Positions 1 through 8,395 of a stretch of DNA of 49,648 nucleotides are shown here, piece after piece; the first letter of the stretch is position 1; each line of letters opens with the position of its first letter. The notes beneath the pieces are model-generated. The model ran no database searches and was not told the origin of the DNA. It worked only from the letters and a program-made list of their open reading frames with translations. The DNA lies in NCBI RefSeq assembly GCF_009720245.1, contig NZ_WJSQ01000002.1, positions 1 through 49,648 of the forward strand. The letters are read 5' to 3'. The stretch comes from Sphingomonas segetis (lineage in GTDB: Bacteria > Pseudomonadota > Alphaproteobacteria > Sphingomonadales > Sphingomonadaceae). The position numbers and the translations under genes were made by a program.

Positions 1-150
1 GGCGGCGCGCGGCGGTGCTGCCATGGGCGGGCGCGGCGGCGGCGGCATCGGGGCAGGCGGCATTGGCGCCGGCGGATACCAATATTGCGCCGAAGCGCCG
101 GCGGAGAGGCCAAGTGCGCTGAGCGCGAGTAGCGAATGGCGAAGGTTCAT
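1..150 (-). CDS. Partial exported Pro-rich protein (N-terminus only)
   Basis: The reverse strand reads from an ATG at 148-150 off the left edge of the window, giving 50 residues. They begin with a typical Sec signal peptide (MNLRHSLLALSALGLSAGA, likely cut after Ala-Ser-Ala), followed by QYWYPP and a run of Pro/Met/Ala-rich repeats (PAPMPPAPMPPPP). The protein is therefore inferred to be periplasmic or envelope-associated. No catalytic domain is visible in the part present, so no function is proposed. The start is supported by the signal peptide beginning exactly there; I see no strong Shine-Dalgarno. It lies 62 bases downstream of a small acidic protein gene on the same strand. Confidence 0.65.
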   Translation of the reverse strand, partial: MNLRHSLLALSALGLSAGASAQYWYPPAPMPPAPMPPPPRPPMAAPPRAA

Positions 151-185
151 ATCGCCACTGTAGTCGTTGAAACTGAACGATTACA

Positions 186-214
186 GAATCGCCGCCTTCC
201 AACAGGCGCGATTC
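186..214 (-). terminator. Weak hairpin after the small acidic protein gene
   Basis: GAATCG (186-191) pairs with CGATTC, and CGCC pairs with GGCG inside it with one bulged C, giving about 10 base pairs. On the minus strand it falls at the stop of the 71-residue protein gene. The sequence that follows (TGTAATCG) is poor in U, so this could be a weak terminator or an mRNA 3' stabiliser. The structure is seen; the role is inferred. Confidence 0.3.
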
Positions 215-428
215 ATTCACCTTCCAGCGGAAGTGTGTCCTTTTCCGCTGTCGGCGCGCCCATTTCTTCGGCCGTTTCCTCGACCTGCTCGTCGTTAGGC
301 GCGTCAGGGATTTCGGTTTCGCCAGGCGCGAGGCTGTCGTCGGCGATACCTGGGCCGGTGCCCGCAATCGTCTCGTTAATGGGCCTGTCGTTCGGCCCGG
401 TGCTGATCTTTTCCCTGTCCTCGGCCAT
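213..428 (-). CDS. Small acidic hypothetical protein (71 aa)
   Basis: This is a 71-residue, very acidic, Pro/Thr-rich protein starting MAEDREKISTGPNDRPINET and ending TLPLEGE. It has no signal peptide, membrane segment or cysteine and looks intrinsically disordered. The start is well supported by an AAGGAGG Shine-Dalgarno eight bases upstream. The same reading frame stays open far upstream into lon, but that part is a shadow. The gene is divergent from lon with a gap of about 95 bases. I do not recognise a family. Its composition resembles short disordered proteins often left as hypothetical in sphingomonads; that comparison is an impression, not a search result. Confidence 0.6.
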   Translation of the reverse strand: MAEDREKISTGPNDRPINETIAGTGPGIADDSLAPGETEIPDAPNDEQVEETAEEMGAPTAEKDTLPLEGE

Positions 429-522
429 TGCCGCCTCCTTGCGCGGCATAGAGCGTTTGTTGGGGGACCGATGTTCCGGACCTTTGTTGCGCCGGTGAGC
501 GGGGCCGCCCATATACTCGCCC

Positions 523-2922
523 ATGACTCGCTTTCTCCCGATCCTTCCGCTTCGCGATATCGTCGTCTTCCCGCATCGAATCGTCCCTCTGTTCGTCGGC
601 CGCGAAAAGTCGGTCGCGGCGCTCGAGGCGGCAATGGCCGCCGACAAGGAGCTATTCCTCGTCGCCCAGCTCGATCCGGGCGAGGACGACCCCGATCGCG
701 ACGCGATGTACGACCTCGGTGTGATCGCGACGGCGATGCAGCTGCTCAAGCTGCCGGACGGCACGGTGCGCGTTCTCGTCGAAGGCGTGAAACGGGCGCG
801 TCTCGTCGATCTCGTGGAGCGCGACGGCTACATGGCCGCGGAGATCGAGGAGGTCGACGAGGATGCCGCCGACGGGCCCGAAGCCCAGGCGCTGATGCGC
901 TCGGTCATCGACCAGTTCGAGAATTACGCCAAGCTCAACAAACGGCTACCGCCGGAAACCGGCATCCAGCTGTCGGAGATCGAGGATCCCTCGGTGCTCG
1001 CCGACGCAGTGGCGTCGAATCTGTCGATCAAGGTCGCAGACAAGCAGGCGCTTCTCGGGGAGCTCAATCCGTCGCGTCGTCTCGAGATGGTTTTCGCCTT
1101 CATGGAAGGCGAGCTCGGCGTGCTCCAGGTCGAGAAGAAGATCCGCAGCCGCGTCAAGCGCCAGATGGAAAAGACGCAGCGCGAATATTATCTCAACGAG
1201 CAGCTGAAGGCGATCCAGCGCGAGCTCGGCAACGAAGGCGAGGAGGGCGGCGACGAGCTCGCCGAACTCGCCGAGAAAATCCGCAAGACGCGTCTGTCCA
1301 AGGAGGCGAAAACTCGCGCCACCGCGGAGCTCAAGAAGCTTCGCGCGATGGCGCCGATGTCGGCCGAAGCGACGGTCGCGCGCAACTACCTCGACGTGCT
1401 CCTGGCACTGCCATGGGGCAAGAAATCGAAGCTCAAGAAGGACATCGCCGAGGCTCAAAGCGTCCTCGATGAAGACCATTATGGGCTGGAGAAGGTCAAG
1501 GACCGGATCGTCGAATATCTCGCGGTCCAGGCGCGTACCAACAAGCTCAAGGGGCCGATCCTGTGCCTCGTCGGGCCCCCGGGCGTCGGCAAGACCTCGC
1601 TCGGGCGGTCGATCGCGCGGGCGACCGGCCGCGAGTTCGTGCGCCAGTCACTGGGCGGCGTGCGCGACGAAGCGGAAATCCGCGGCCACCGGCGAACCTA
1701 CATCGGCTCGCTCCCCGGCAAGATCATCTCGAACATCAAGAAGGCGGGCACGTCGAACCCGTTGTTCCTGCTCGACGAGATCGACAAGCTCGGCCAGGAC
1801 TTCCGCGGCGACCCGAGCTCGGCGCTTCTCGAAGTGCTGGACCCGGAGCAGAACAGCCGTTTTCAGGACCATTATCTCGAGCTCGACTACGACCTCAGCG
1901 ATGTGATGTTCGTGACCACCGCGAACTCGCTCGACATGCCGCAGCCCTTGCTCGACCGGATGGAGATCATCCGCCTGGAGGGCTACACCGAGGACGAGAA
2001 GGTGCAGATCGCCAAGCGCCACCTGATCCCCAAGCAGATGGAAGCCCACGGCCTCAAGGCGGAGGAACTGGTCTTCACCGACGAGGCGCTGCGCAAGATC
2101 ATCCAGCATTACACGCGCGAAGCGGGCGTGCGCACGCTCGAGCGCGAGCTGGCCAAGGTCGCGCGCAAGTCGCTTCGCCAAATCCTCGAGAAAAAGGCCG
2201 AAAAGATCGAGCTTACGCCCGAAAACCTCGGCGATTTCCTGGGGGTCCGGAAGTTCCGCTACGGCATGGGCGAGGAGGAGGACCAGATCGGCGCCGTCAC
2301 CGGCCTCGCCTGGACCGAGGTCGGCGGCGAGCTGCTGACGATCGAAGCGGTCACAGTGCCGGGCAAGGGCCAGATCAAGACGACCGGCAAGCTCGGCGAA
2401 GTGATGCAGGAATCGATCCAGGCGGCGATGAGCTTCGTCAAAGCGCGCGCCCCCGCCTTTGGCGTCAAGCCATCGATTTTCGCACGCAAGGACATCCACG
2501 TCCATTTGCCCGAAGGGGCGGTGCCCAAGGACGGGCCGTCAGCGGGCATCGGCATGGTGACGGCGATGATCTCGACGCTGAGCGGCATTGCGGTTCGCCG
2601 CGACGTGGCGATGACGGGCGAGGTGACGCTGCGCGGCAGGGTGCTTCCGATCGGCGGCCTCAAGGAGAAGCTGCTTGCGGCGATTCGCGGCGGGATCACG
2701 ACCGTGCTGATCCCGGCAGAGAACGAAAAGGACCTGGTCGAGCTGCCGTCGACGGTGACGGAGGCGCTCGAAATTGTGCCGGTCGATCATGTCGACCAGG
2801 TGCTTGCGCGCGCGCTGGTCGAGCCGCTGCAGCCTATCGAATGGACCGACGCCGACGAGCATGCTGCCGAACCGCCGGTGCACCCGCCGATTGGGGACGC
2901 CGGTGCTCCTGTTCGCCACTAG
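523..2922 (+). CDS. lon: ATP-dependent protease Lon
   Basis: This is the 799-residue cytosolic AAA+ serine protease that degrades misfolded and regulatory proteins. The N-terminal substrate-binding domain starts [20 protein letters not shown]. The ATPase has Walker A GPPGVGKT at residues 351-358 and Walker B LFLLDEID with D418 and E419. The C-terminal peptidase has catalytic Ser673 in PKDGPSAG and Lys716 in GGLKEK; the 43-residue spacing matches the E. coli S679/K722 dyad. Length is normal for LonA. It is followed by an HU gene, the common proteobacterial lon-hup order. I see no clear HrcA or sigma-32 site in the 95-base upstream gap. Confidence 0.98.
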   Translation: MTRFLPILPLRDIVVFPHRIVPLFVGREKSVAALEAAMAADKELFLVAQLDPGEDDPDRDAMYDLGVIATAMQLLKLPDGTVRVLVEGVKRARLVDLVERDGYMAAEIEEVDEDAADGPEAQALMRSVIDQFENYAKLNKRLPPETGIQLSEIEDPSVLADAVASNLSIKVADKQALLGELNPSRRLEMVFAFMEGELGVLQVEKKIRSRVKRQMEKTQREYYLNEQLKAIQRELGNEGEEGGDELAELAEKIRKTRLSKEAKTRATAELKKLRAMAPMSAEATVARNYLDVLLALPWGKKSKLKKDIAEAQSVLDEDHYGLEKVKDRIVEYLAVQARTNKLKGPILCLVGPPGVGKTSLGRSIARATGREFVRQSLGGVRDEAEIRGHRRTYIGSLPGKIISNIKKAGTSNPLFLLDEIDKLGQDFRGDPSSALLEVLDPEQNSRFQDHYLELDYDLSDVMFVTTANSLDMPQPLLDRMEIIRLEGYTEDEKVQIAKRHLIPKQMEAHGLKAEELVFTDEALRKIIQHYTREAGVRTLERELAKVARKSLRQILEKKAEKIELTPENLGDFLGVRKFRYGMGEEEDQIGAVTGLAWTEVGGELLTIEAVTVPGKGQIKTTGKLGEVMQESIQAAMSFVKARAPAFGVKPSIFARKDIHVHLPEGAVPKDGPSAGIGMVTAMISTLSGIAVRRDVAMTGEVTLRGRVLPIGGLKEKLLAAIRGGITTVLIPAENEKDLVELPSTVTEALEIVPVDHVDQVLARALVEPLQPIEWTDADEHAAEPPVHPPIGDAGAPVRH

Positions 2923-2949
2923 GGTTCAGACAGCTACTGGACAGGAGCG

Positions 2950-2993
2950 GAGACTCTTGCCTTAAAGGCAGGTGCGCCTCGTGCGCGAGTCTC
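2950..2993 (+). other. Three-way-junction-like RNA fold between lon and HU
   Basis: An outer 7-bp stem pairs GAGACTC (2950-2956) with GAGTCTC (2987-2993). It encloses two adjacent hairpins: TGCCT/AGGCA (2958-2970) and GCGC/GCGC with loop CTCGT (2974-2986). All three helices are perfect, and together they use nearly every base between lon and the HU gene. There is no U-tract after it, so a simple Rho-independent terminator is unlikely. It may act as an HU leader element or as an RNA-processing or stability element. The pairing is seen; the role is inferred. Confidence 0.4.
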
Positions 2994-3018
2994 GCGGGCC
3001 GTGAGGGAGAGCCGGGGC

Positions 3019-3291
3019 ATGAACAAGCAGGAACTCATCGGCCATGTCGCGGACCGCGCGGGGCTCAACCGCAACGAGGCCGCGCGTGCCGTCGAGACGA
3101 TGCTGGAAGTCATCACGTCAACGCTCAAGCGCGGCGACGAAGTCCGCCTGGTCGGGTTCGGCAATTTCTCGGTCACTCGCCGCAAGGCATCCACGGGCCG
3201 CAATCCCCGGACCGGCGAGCCGATGCAGATCGCGGCAAGCTCCCAGCCCAAGTTCAGGCCCGGCAAGGTCCTCAAGGACGCAGTTCAATAG
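3019..3291 (+). CDS. hup: DNA-binding protein HU
   Basis: This 90-residue nucleoid protein bends and compacts DNA as a dimer. It starts MNKQELIGHVADRAGLNRNE and keeps the HU core: GDEVRLVGFGNFSV, then the DNA-clasping arm with the signature GRNPRTGEPMQI, and the C-terminal KPGK-like FRPGK. A start at 3001 would add MRESRG, which HU proteins lack, so the ATG at 3019 was chosen. It lies 96 bases after lon, across a structured spacer, and 56 bases before tRNA-Val. Which HU paralogue (alpha or beta) it is cannot be told from the window. Confidence 0.95.
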   Translation: MNKQELIGHVADRAGLNRNEAARAVETMLEVITSTLKRGDEVRLVGFGNFSVTRRKASTGRNPRTGEPMQIAASSQPKFRPGKVLKDAVQ

Positions 3292-3347
3292 CCTGGGTGG
3301 ACAGGCGAAATCCGGGCATTATATCCGCCGCACTTCAGCCAGGGCGT

Positions 3348-3422
3348 GGGCGCGTAGCTCAGCGGTAGAGCACACCCTTCACACGGGTGGGGTCGCAAGT
3401 TCAATCCTTGCCGCGCCCACCA
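3348..3422 (+). tRNA. tRNA-Val (anticodon CAC)
   Basis: This is a complete cloverleaf of 75 nt with CCA encoded. The acceptor GGGCGCG pairs with CGCGCCC and the discriminator is A. The D-arm GCTC...GAGC, the anticodon stem CACCC/GGGTG with loop TTCACAC (anticodon CAC, reads GUG), and the T-arm GCAAG-TTCAATC-CTTGC are all intact. otsB starts 27 bases after it. Confidence 0.97.
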
Positions 3423-3449
3423 TGCCCCGCTACCTGACCCCCTCAAACC

Positions 3450-4208
3450 ATGACTGTGGACCCAACCACCGCTCCGGGGGAGCGGCCGCCGCGCGACCTG
3501 TTGCGCGGCGCAGGCCTGTTCCTCGATTTCGACGGCACGCTCGTGGAGATCGCGCCGACTCCTGACGAAATTGTCGTCAGCAGCGAGCTACGCAGGCTCC
3601 TTGAACGCCTGTCCGACCGGCTAGATGGCAGGGTCGCAATATTGACCGGGCGCCATTCGGCGGAGGTCGAGAATCTGATCGGGTCCGTTCGCCTGACGAT
3701 TGGCGGCCATCATGGCCTCGAAACGCGTACCGGCGGACGGGTGACGAGCGAGGGCGAACGCCCCGAGGCTCTCGACGCGGTCATTCAACGCCTGCGGACG
3801 CTGGAGCGAAAGCACCCGGGTGTGCTGGTCGAAGCGAAGCCGCTCGGCGTGGCGCTTCACTTCCGCGGGGCACCGTCTGCGGAAGAGGCATGCCGCACTG
3901 CAATTGCGGAGGCCGCGCGCGTGTCGGGACTCGTAATCCAGCCGGGGAAGATGGTGTTCGAGCTGCGGCCCGGCGGCTCCGACAAGGGCGACGCCTTACG
4001 CAGGATCGCGAGCGAGCCGCCGTTCCTCGGGTCGCGGCCGCTGTTCCTCGGCGACGACCTGACGGACGAGCCGGCTTTCGTCGCTGCGCGGGCTTTGGGT
4101 GGCGCCGGGGTCCTCGTCGGCGATCCGCGCCCGACTTCGGCAACTTATCGCATAGGGTCTGTCGCCGAGACACTCGCGTGGCTCGATGAGGCACGCGAGA
4201 GCGCATGA
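3450..4208 (+). CDS. otsB: Trehalose-6-phosphate phosphatase OtsB
   Basis: This 252-residue HAD-superfamily enzyme releases phosphate from trehalose 6-phosphate, the last step of OtsAB trehalose synthesis, in the cytoplasm. Motif I is LDFDGTL with nucleophile Asp26 and Asp28. Motif II is in AILTGRH, and the acidic motif IV is GDDLTDEPAF near residue 200. The size fits the family. The start ATG has no strong ribosome site. The stop overlaps the next gene by 4 bases (ATGA), indicating translational coupling with the GH15 gene and then otsA. Trehalose synthesis here is presumably for stress or desiccation tolerance. Confidence 0.95.
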   Translation: MTVDPTTAPGERPPRDLLRGAGLFLDFDGTLVEIAPTPDEIVVSSELRRLLERLSDRLDGRVAILTGRHSAEVENLIGSVRLTIGGHHGLETRTGGRVTSEGERPEALDAVIQRLRTLERKHPGVLVEAKPLGVALHFRGAPSAEEACRTAIAEAARVSGLVIQPGKMVFELRPGGSDKGDALRRIASEPPFLGSRPLFLGDDLTDEPAFVAARALGGAGVLVGDPRPTSATYRIGSVAETLAWLDEARESA

Positions 4209-5986
4209 CCTCGCTCGACCTCTGGCCGATCGGCAATTGCCAGGTGAGCGCGCTTGTCGATCGCTCCGGGCGCTTCGTCTGGGCGTGCGTGCCGCGGGTC
4301 GACGGCGATCCAATCTTCTCGTCCTTGCTTGGCGGCGGCAATGCGGAGCGTGGCTGCTGGTCGATCGAGCTGCAGGACTGCGCGGAGATCGAGCAGGCCT
4401 ATTTGCGCAATACCCCGGTGCTTCGGACGGTCCAACGCGACAGCGCCGGCAACGCCGTCGAAATCATCGACTTCTGTCCGCGCTTCTGCCGCAACGGGCG
4501 GCCGTACCGGCCGGTGGCATTCGTCAGGATCGTGCGTCCGCTTGCCGGCAGCCCGCGCGTTGCAGTGACACTGAATGCGACTTCAGACTGGGGCTCCCCG
4601 ACCCGGCCCGTGCCCGGCGGATCGAACCACCTTCGGTTCGAGTTCACGGCGCTGCCGATGCGCCTCACGACCAACGCGCCGGTCAGCTATGTAAGCGAAG
4701 CGCGCGAATTCCGGGTCGAGCAGCCGCTCTATTTCTTCCTGGGCCCCGACGAGAGCTTCGAGGGCGACCTTCACGAGTCGGTCGAGAACATGCTGCAGCG
4801 GACCATCTCCGAATGGCGCGAATGGGTCCGCGGCCTCGCCATTCCACTCGAATGGCAGGAGGCGGTCATCCGCTCCGCCATCACGCTCAAGCTGTGCCAG
4901 CATGAAGAGACGGGCGCGATCGTCGCGGCGCTGACCACCTCGATCCCCGAGCATGACGGTTCCGAACGCAATTGGGACTACCGCTTCTGCTGGATTCGCG
5001 ACGCTTATTACACAGTTCAGGCACTGAATCGCCTCGGCGCGCTCGACGTCCTCGAATCCTATCTCGGCTTCCTCGGCAACATCGTCGATGGCGCGAGGGG
5101 AGGGCGGGTCCAGCCCCTCTACGGCGTTGCCGGCGAGGCGCGGCTCGAGGAGCGTATCGCGCCGCTGCTTCCAGGCTATCGCGGACTCGGACCCGTGCGG
5201 GTCGGCAACCAGGCTTATGAGCAGGTCCAGCACGATGCCTACGGCCAGATCGTGCTGTCGAGCGTGCAGGCGTTCTTCGATCAGCGGCTGCTGCGTCCGT
5301 CGGGCATCGAGGACTTCAAATCGCTCGAAAGGGTCGGGGAGCTCGCATGGCAGGTCCATGACAAGCCCGACGCCGGCTTGTGGGAGCTGCGGACGAGACA
5401 GGCGGTGCATACATATTCGGCGGCCATGTGCTGGGCCGCCTGCGATCGTCTAGGCAATGCCGCTGACTCCCTCGGCGTGACGGATCGTGCGCAATTCTGG
5501 AACGAGCGCGCCGCCAAAATCCGTGCGAACATCGAGCAAGCGGCGTGGCGAAGCGAGGCAGGGACGCTGTCCGCGACCTTCGAAGGGGACGTGCTCGACG
5601 CCAGCTTGCTGCAGCTGCTCGACCTGCGCTTCCTCAGGCCGGATGACGAGCGCTTCCAAGGCACGCTGCGCGAGCTGGAACGGAGCCTTCGGCGTGGGTC
5701 GCACATGCTCAGATACGCGACCGAGGATGACTTCGGGATGCCACAAACCGCGTTCAACGTGTGCACGTTCTGGCTGATCGAGGCTCTGCAGGCGGTCGGG
5801 CGCACTGCGGACGCGCGTTCCCTCTTCGAAGAGATGCTCGATCGCCGCACCGCTTCGGGGTTGCTTTCGGAAGACATTGACCCGGTCACGGGAGAACTGT
5901 GGGGAAACTATCCGCAAACCTATTCGCTTGTCGGAATGATTAATTGTGCCGCCCTGCTGAGCAGACCGTGGAGCTCGATCCGGTGA
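4205..5986 (+). CDS. Glycoside hydrolase family 15 protein (glucoamylase/trehalase-like)
   Basis: This 593-residue protein has the GH15 layout: an N-terminal beta-sandwich domain (about residues 1-230) and a C-terminal alpha/alpha barrel beginning around NWDYRFCWIRD (256-266). The late motif LLSEDIDPVTGELWG contains Glu556, a candidate general base, followed by NYPQTYSLVGM. GH15 includes glucoamylases, glucodextranases and actinobacterial trehalases. The position between otsB and otsA makes a trehalose- or glucan-related substrate likely, but specificity cannot be read from the sequence. There is no signal peptide, so it is inferred to be cytoplasmic. It overlaps otsB by 4 bases and otsA by the GTGA at 5983. 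Confidence 0.88.
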   Translation: MTSLDLWPIGNCQVSALVDRSGRFVWACVPRVDGDPIFSSLLGGGNAERGCWSIELQDCAEIEQAYLRNTPVLRTVQRDSAGNAVEIIDFCPRFCRNGRPYRPVAFVRIVRPLAGSPRVAVTLNATSDWGSPTRPVPGGSNHLRFEFTALPMRLTTNAPVSYVSEAREFRVEQPLYFFLGPDESFEGDLHESVENMLQRTISEWREWVRGLAIPLEWQEAVIRSAITLKLCQHEETGAIVAALTTSIPEHDGSERNWDYRFCWIRDAYYTVQALNRLGALDVLESYLGFLGNIVDGARGGRVQPLYGVAGEARLEERIAPLLPGYRGLGPVRVGNQAYEQVQHDAYGQIVLSSVQAFFDQRLLRPSGIEDFKSLERVGELAWQVHDKPDAGLWELRTRQAVHTYSAAMCWAACDRLGNAADSLGVTDRAQFWNERAAKIRANIEQAAWRSEAGTLSATFEGDVLDASLLQLLDLRFLRPDDERFQGTLRELERSLRRGSHMLRYATEDDFGMPQTAFNVCTFWLIEALQAVGRTADARSLFEEMLDRRTASGLLSEDIDPVTGELWGNYPQTYSLVGMINCAALLSRPWSSIR

Positions 5987-7392
5987 GTCGTCTGATCGCC
6001 ATTTCGAACCGGGTGTCCGTCGCCAGCGGCGAGCTGTCGAAGGCCAGCGGCGGGCTCGCCATGGCCCTTACCGCGGCCCTGCGCGAATCCGGCGGACTAT
6101 GGTTCGGCTGGTCGGGCAAGCGGACCGACCGCTTTTCGGGACACATCGATTTCAACCGTGTCGACGGCGTTACGACGGGCACGGTCGATCTCGAAGACCA
6201 GGACATCGATGAATATTATAACGGCTACGCGAATCGCACTTTGTGGCCGCTATTTCACTACCGGATCGATCTTGCGGAATTCGAGCGTGACTTTGCCGGG
6301 GGCTACCAACGCGCTAACGTCCGCTTCGCGGAAACGGTGCGTCCGCTGATCGAGCCCGACGACGCGATCTGGGTTCAGGATTATCATATGATCCCGCTGG
6401 GTCGCGAGTTGCGCCGCAGGGGCTGCCGCAATCGGATCGGCTTCTTCCTTCACATTCCGTGGCCGCCCCCCCGTCTGCTTGCGACGCTTCCGGAGGCGCA
6501 GGAGCTGGTCCGATCGATGTTTGCGTACGACGTCATCGGGTTCCAGACCGAGGAATGGCTGAAATCCTTTTGCACCTATGCCGAGGAGGAGCTCGGAATC
6601 CAGCTCGTGGACGGCGTCGCTCACGCCGATGGAGCCGAGGTCCGGCTGATCAGCTGCCCGATCGGGATCGACGCCGCACACTTCGAAGCGCTCGCCGATG
6701 GACCGGTCGCGATCGAAACCGCGGCGCGCATGCGCGAAAGCGCGGACAAGCGGGTGATGATCGTCGGCGTCGACAGGCTCGACTACAGCAAGGGCGTGGA
6801 AGAGCGCTTTCGCGGCTACGAGCGCTTTCTGACCGAGAGCCCCGAGGAGCGGAAGCTCGTCTTCCTGCTGCAGATTGCGCCGACGTCGCGTGGCACTGTC
6901 GAATCGTACCGGCGCATCCGGGAGACTCTCGAGGGATTGTCGGGCCGCATCAACGGCGAGCATGCCGATCTCGACTGGGTGCCGATCCGCTACGTCAACC
7001 GGAACTACCGGCGGGAAGAGCTCGCGGGCGTATTCCGCGCGGCGAAGATCGCGCTCGTGACCCCCCTTCGCGATGGCATGAACCTTGTCGCCAAGGAGTT
7101 CGTGGCGGCGCAGGAACCGGGCGATCCCGGCGTGCTGATCCTCTCGCGCTTCGCGGGCGCCGCCGAGCAGCTGACCGACGCCCTGCTGGTCAACCCCCAC
7201 AGCGCCGAGGAAATCGCCGACGCGATCCGCGCAGCACTGAGGATGCCGAAGGAGGAGCGTATTTCGCGCTGGCGAACAATGAAGGCGAATGTCGATCGCG
7301 AGGACGTGCACTGGTGGCGCACGCGCTTCACCGATGCGCTGATGGCGCCGCCGCTGCGCACCGCCGAGCAAGTCTCGAGCGAAAGCGCCTAA
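5983..7392 (+). CDS. otsA: Trehalose-6-phosphate synthase OtsA
   Basis: This GT20 glycosyltransferase (469 aa from GTG) joins UDP-glucose and glucose 6-phosphate to trehalose 6-phosphate. It starts MSRLIAISNRVS, with the N-terminal glycine loop KASGGLAMAL. It carries VQDYHMIPLG, DRLDYSKGV with Arg265 and Lys270 (the E. coli R262/K267 pair that binds UDP-glucose phosphates), and LRDGMNLVAKEF. The GTG at 5983 overlaps the GH15 stop and has GGAG about 8 bases upstream. An in-frame ATG at 5944 would add 13 unconserved residues. Its stop overlaps the stop of the convergent Crp/Fnr gene. Confidence 0.96.
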   Translation: MSRLIAISNRVSVASGELSKASGGLAMALTAALRESGGLWFGWSGKRTDRFSGHIDFNRVDGVTTGTVDLEDQDIDEYYNGYANRTLWPLFHYRIDLAEFERDFAGGYQRANVRFAETVRPLIEPDDAIWVQDYHMIPLGRELRRRGCRNRIGFFLHIPWPPPRLLATLPEAQELVRSMFAYDVIGFQTEEWLKSFCTYAEEELGIQLVDGVAHADGAEVRLISCPIGIDAAHFEALADGPVAIETAARMRESADKRVMIVGVDRLDYSKGVEERFRGYERFLTESPEERKLVFLLQIAPTSRGTVESYRRIRETLEGLSGRINGEHADLDWVPIRYVNRNYRREELAGVFRAAKIALVTPLRDGMNLVAKEFVAAQEPGDPGVLILSRFAGAAEQLTDALLVNPHSAEEIADAIRAALRMPKEERISRWRTMKANVDREDVHWWRTRFTDALMAPPLRTAEQVSSESA

Positions 7393-8099
7393 ATCGCCAG
7401 ATAATCGGGCTGGAAGCTCGCGACGCGACGGATTTCGGTCCAGTCGCTGAATTCGATCTCGCGGCCTTTCCGCCTGATCAGCCCCTGGCGCTCCATGTCG
7501 GCAAGCACGCGATTGACGTTGACCGAGGTCTGACCGGTGATGTCGGCGATCTGCTGCTGTGTGAAGGGGTTGAGCATGTGCGCATCCTTGACGTGCATCC
7601 GCACCGCGGTCTCGCACAGCAGATGGGCGACGCGCGCGGTCGAGTCCCGCCTTCCGCAATTGACCAGCCATTCGTAGCCGATAGCTTCGTTGCGCTGGAT
7701 GAGGCGCCGGAAGAAGCGATGCAGCTCCGGATGCGCGTCAACGATGGGGTCGAAGTCTTCGGCCCGTCCGACCATCACTTCGCTTCGGACGATGGCCTGG
7801 ATGCCATATTCGGCGATGCCGCCGCTCGGAAGGATTCCCTCGCCGGGGAAGCGCAACGCGACGATCTGCCGGCGGCCGGAGGAATCGCTTTTGAACTTGG
7901 AGAGGATCCCGGAGCGGACGAACATGACTTCGTCGCGCGCGGCGCCCGGTTCGCGAAACGGCCGGCGAGGCTCAACCTGCAGGACACGATGCGACATCTC
8001 GTCGAGAAGATCGGCGAGATAGGGCTCGAGGCCCGCTGAGATCAGCGTCTCGCGCAGGGACACCCCCTGCGTTGCCGACTTGAATCGCCGACTCGCCAT
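7389..8099 (-). CDS. Crp/Fnr-family transcriptional regulator
   Basis: This 236-residue regulator has an N-terminal cyclic-nucleotide-like beta-roll (GILSKFKSDSSGRRQIVALRFPGE, described by segment) and a C-terminal winged helix whose recognition helix lies in QQQIADITGQTSVNVNRVL. The N-terminus has no cysteine cluster, so it is not an oxygen-sensing Fnr. The cAMP-binding residues of Crp are not clearly kept either, so the effector is unknown. The start is set at the ATG at 8099, preceded by GGGAGAGG; the frame stays open further upstream but has no ribosome site there. It is convergent with otsA and overlaps it by 4 bases. Autoregulation is possible through the palindrome at 8171-8195. Confidence 0.9.
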   Translation of the reverse strand: MASRRFKSATQGVSLRETLISAGLEPYLADLLDEMSHRVLQVEPRRPFREPGAARDEVMFVRSGILSKFKSDSSGRRQIVALRFPGEGILPSGGIAEYGIQAIVRSEVMVGRAEDFDPIVDAHPELHRFFRRLIQRNEAIGYEWLVNCGRRDSTARVAHLLCETAVRMHVKDAHMLNPFTQQQIADITGQTSVNVNRVLADMERQGLIRRKGREIEFSDWTEIRRVASFQPDYLAI

Positions 8100-8161
8100 A
8101 GCGGCCTCTCCCCGTGCAACGATGCGCCTGGTTAGAGGGAGACGCAAGGCATACATGAAGA

Positions 8162-8195
8162 ATTATATAACATGCATTTATCAAAAGTTTGCATG
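8162..8195 (-). promoter_or_regulatory. Candidate promoter and operator of the Crp/Fnr gene
   Basis: In a local AT-rich patch the minus strand has a perfect -10 box TATAAT (8167-8162) about 60 bases before the regulator's start codon. No good -35 lies at 16-18 bases. Instead an inverted repeat CATGCA (8171-8176) / TGCATG (8190-8195) with a 13-base spacer covers the -35 region. This is compatible with a regulator binding site, perhaps for the gene's own product. Confidence 0.4.
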
Positions 8196-8288
8196 GAACT
8201 GCGGCGCGCGTGCGCGCCTTGCGTTCCTTCGCCCCGCCTCCTAAGTGCCCCGCGCGGGGCAAGGGAGCCGCTCCCGATACGCACCGTG

Positions 8289-8365
8289 GCGATCGTAGCT
8301 CAGCTGGTTAGAGCACTGGTTTGTGGTACCAGGGGTCGGGGGTTCAAGTCCCCTCGATCGCCCCA
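8289..8365 (+). tRNA. tRNA-His (anticodon GTG)
   Basis: This is a full cloverleaf. The acceptor GCGATCG pairs with CGATCGC, with the extra G(-1) encoded at 8288 facing C73, a tRNA-His hallmark. The D-arm is GCTC...GAGC, the anticodon loop TTGTGGT is in stem CTGGT/ACCAG, the T-arm is GGGGG-TTCAAGT-CCCC, and CCA is encoded. The Leu/Glu dehydrogenase gene begins 30 bases later. Confidence 0.97.
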
Positions 8366-8395
8366 TTCCTCGCAATGCAGAGTTAGCGCATTCCA

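Noticed and set aside
1563-3368. Long alternative-frame open reading frames inside lon, proS, dnaE and others
   Set aside because: In high-GC DNA the shadow frames stay open. They are Arg/Ala/Pro-rich, lack ribosome sites and cross true gene ends and tRNA-Val.
8171-8195. Possible FNR/FixK box upstream of the Crp/Fnr gene
   Set aside because: Only one half-site-like TTGAT/ATCAA is present, without the symmetric partner at the required spacing. The CATGCA/TGCATG repeat fits better.
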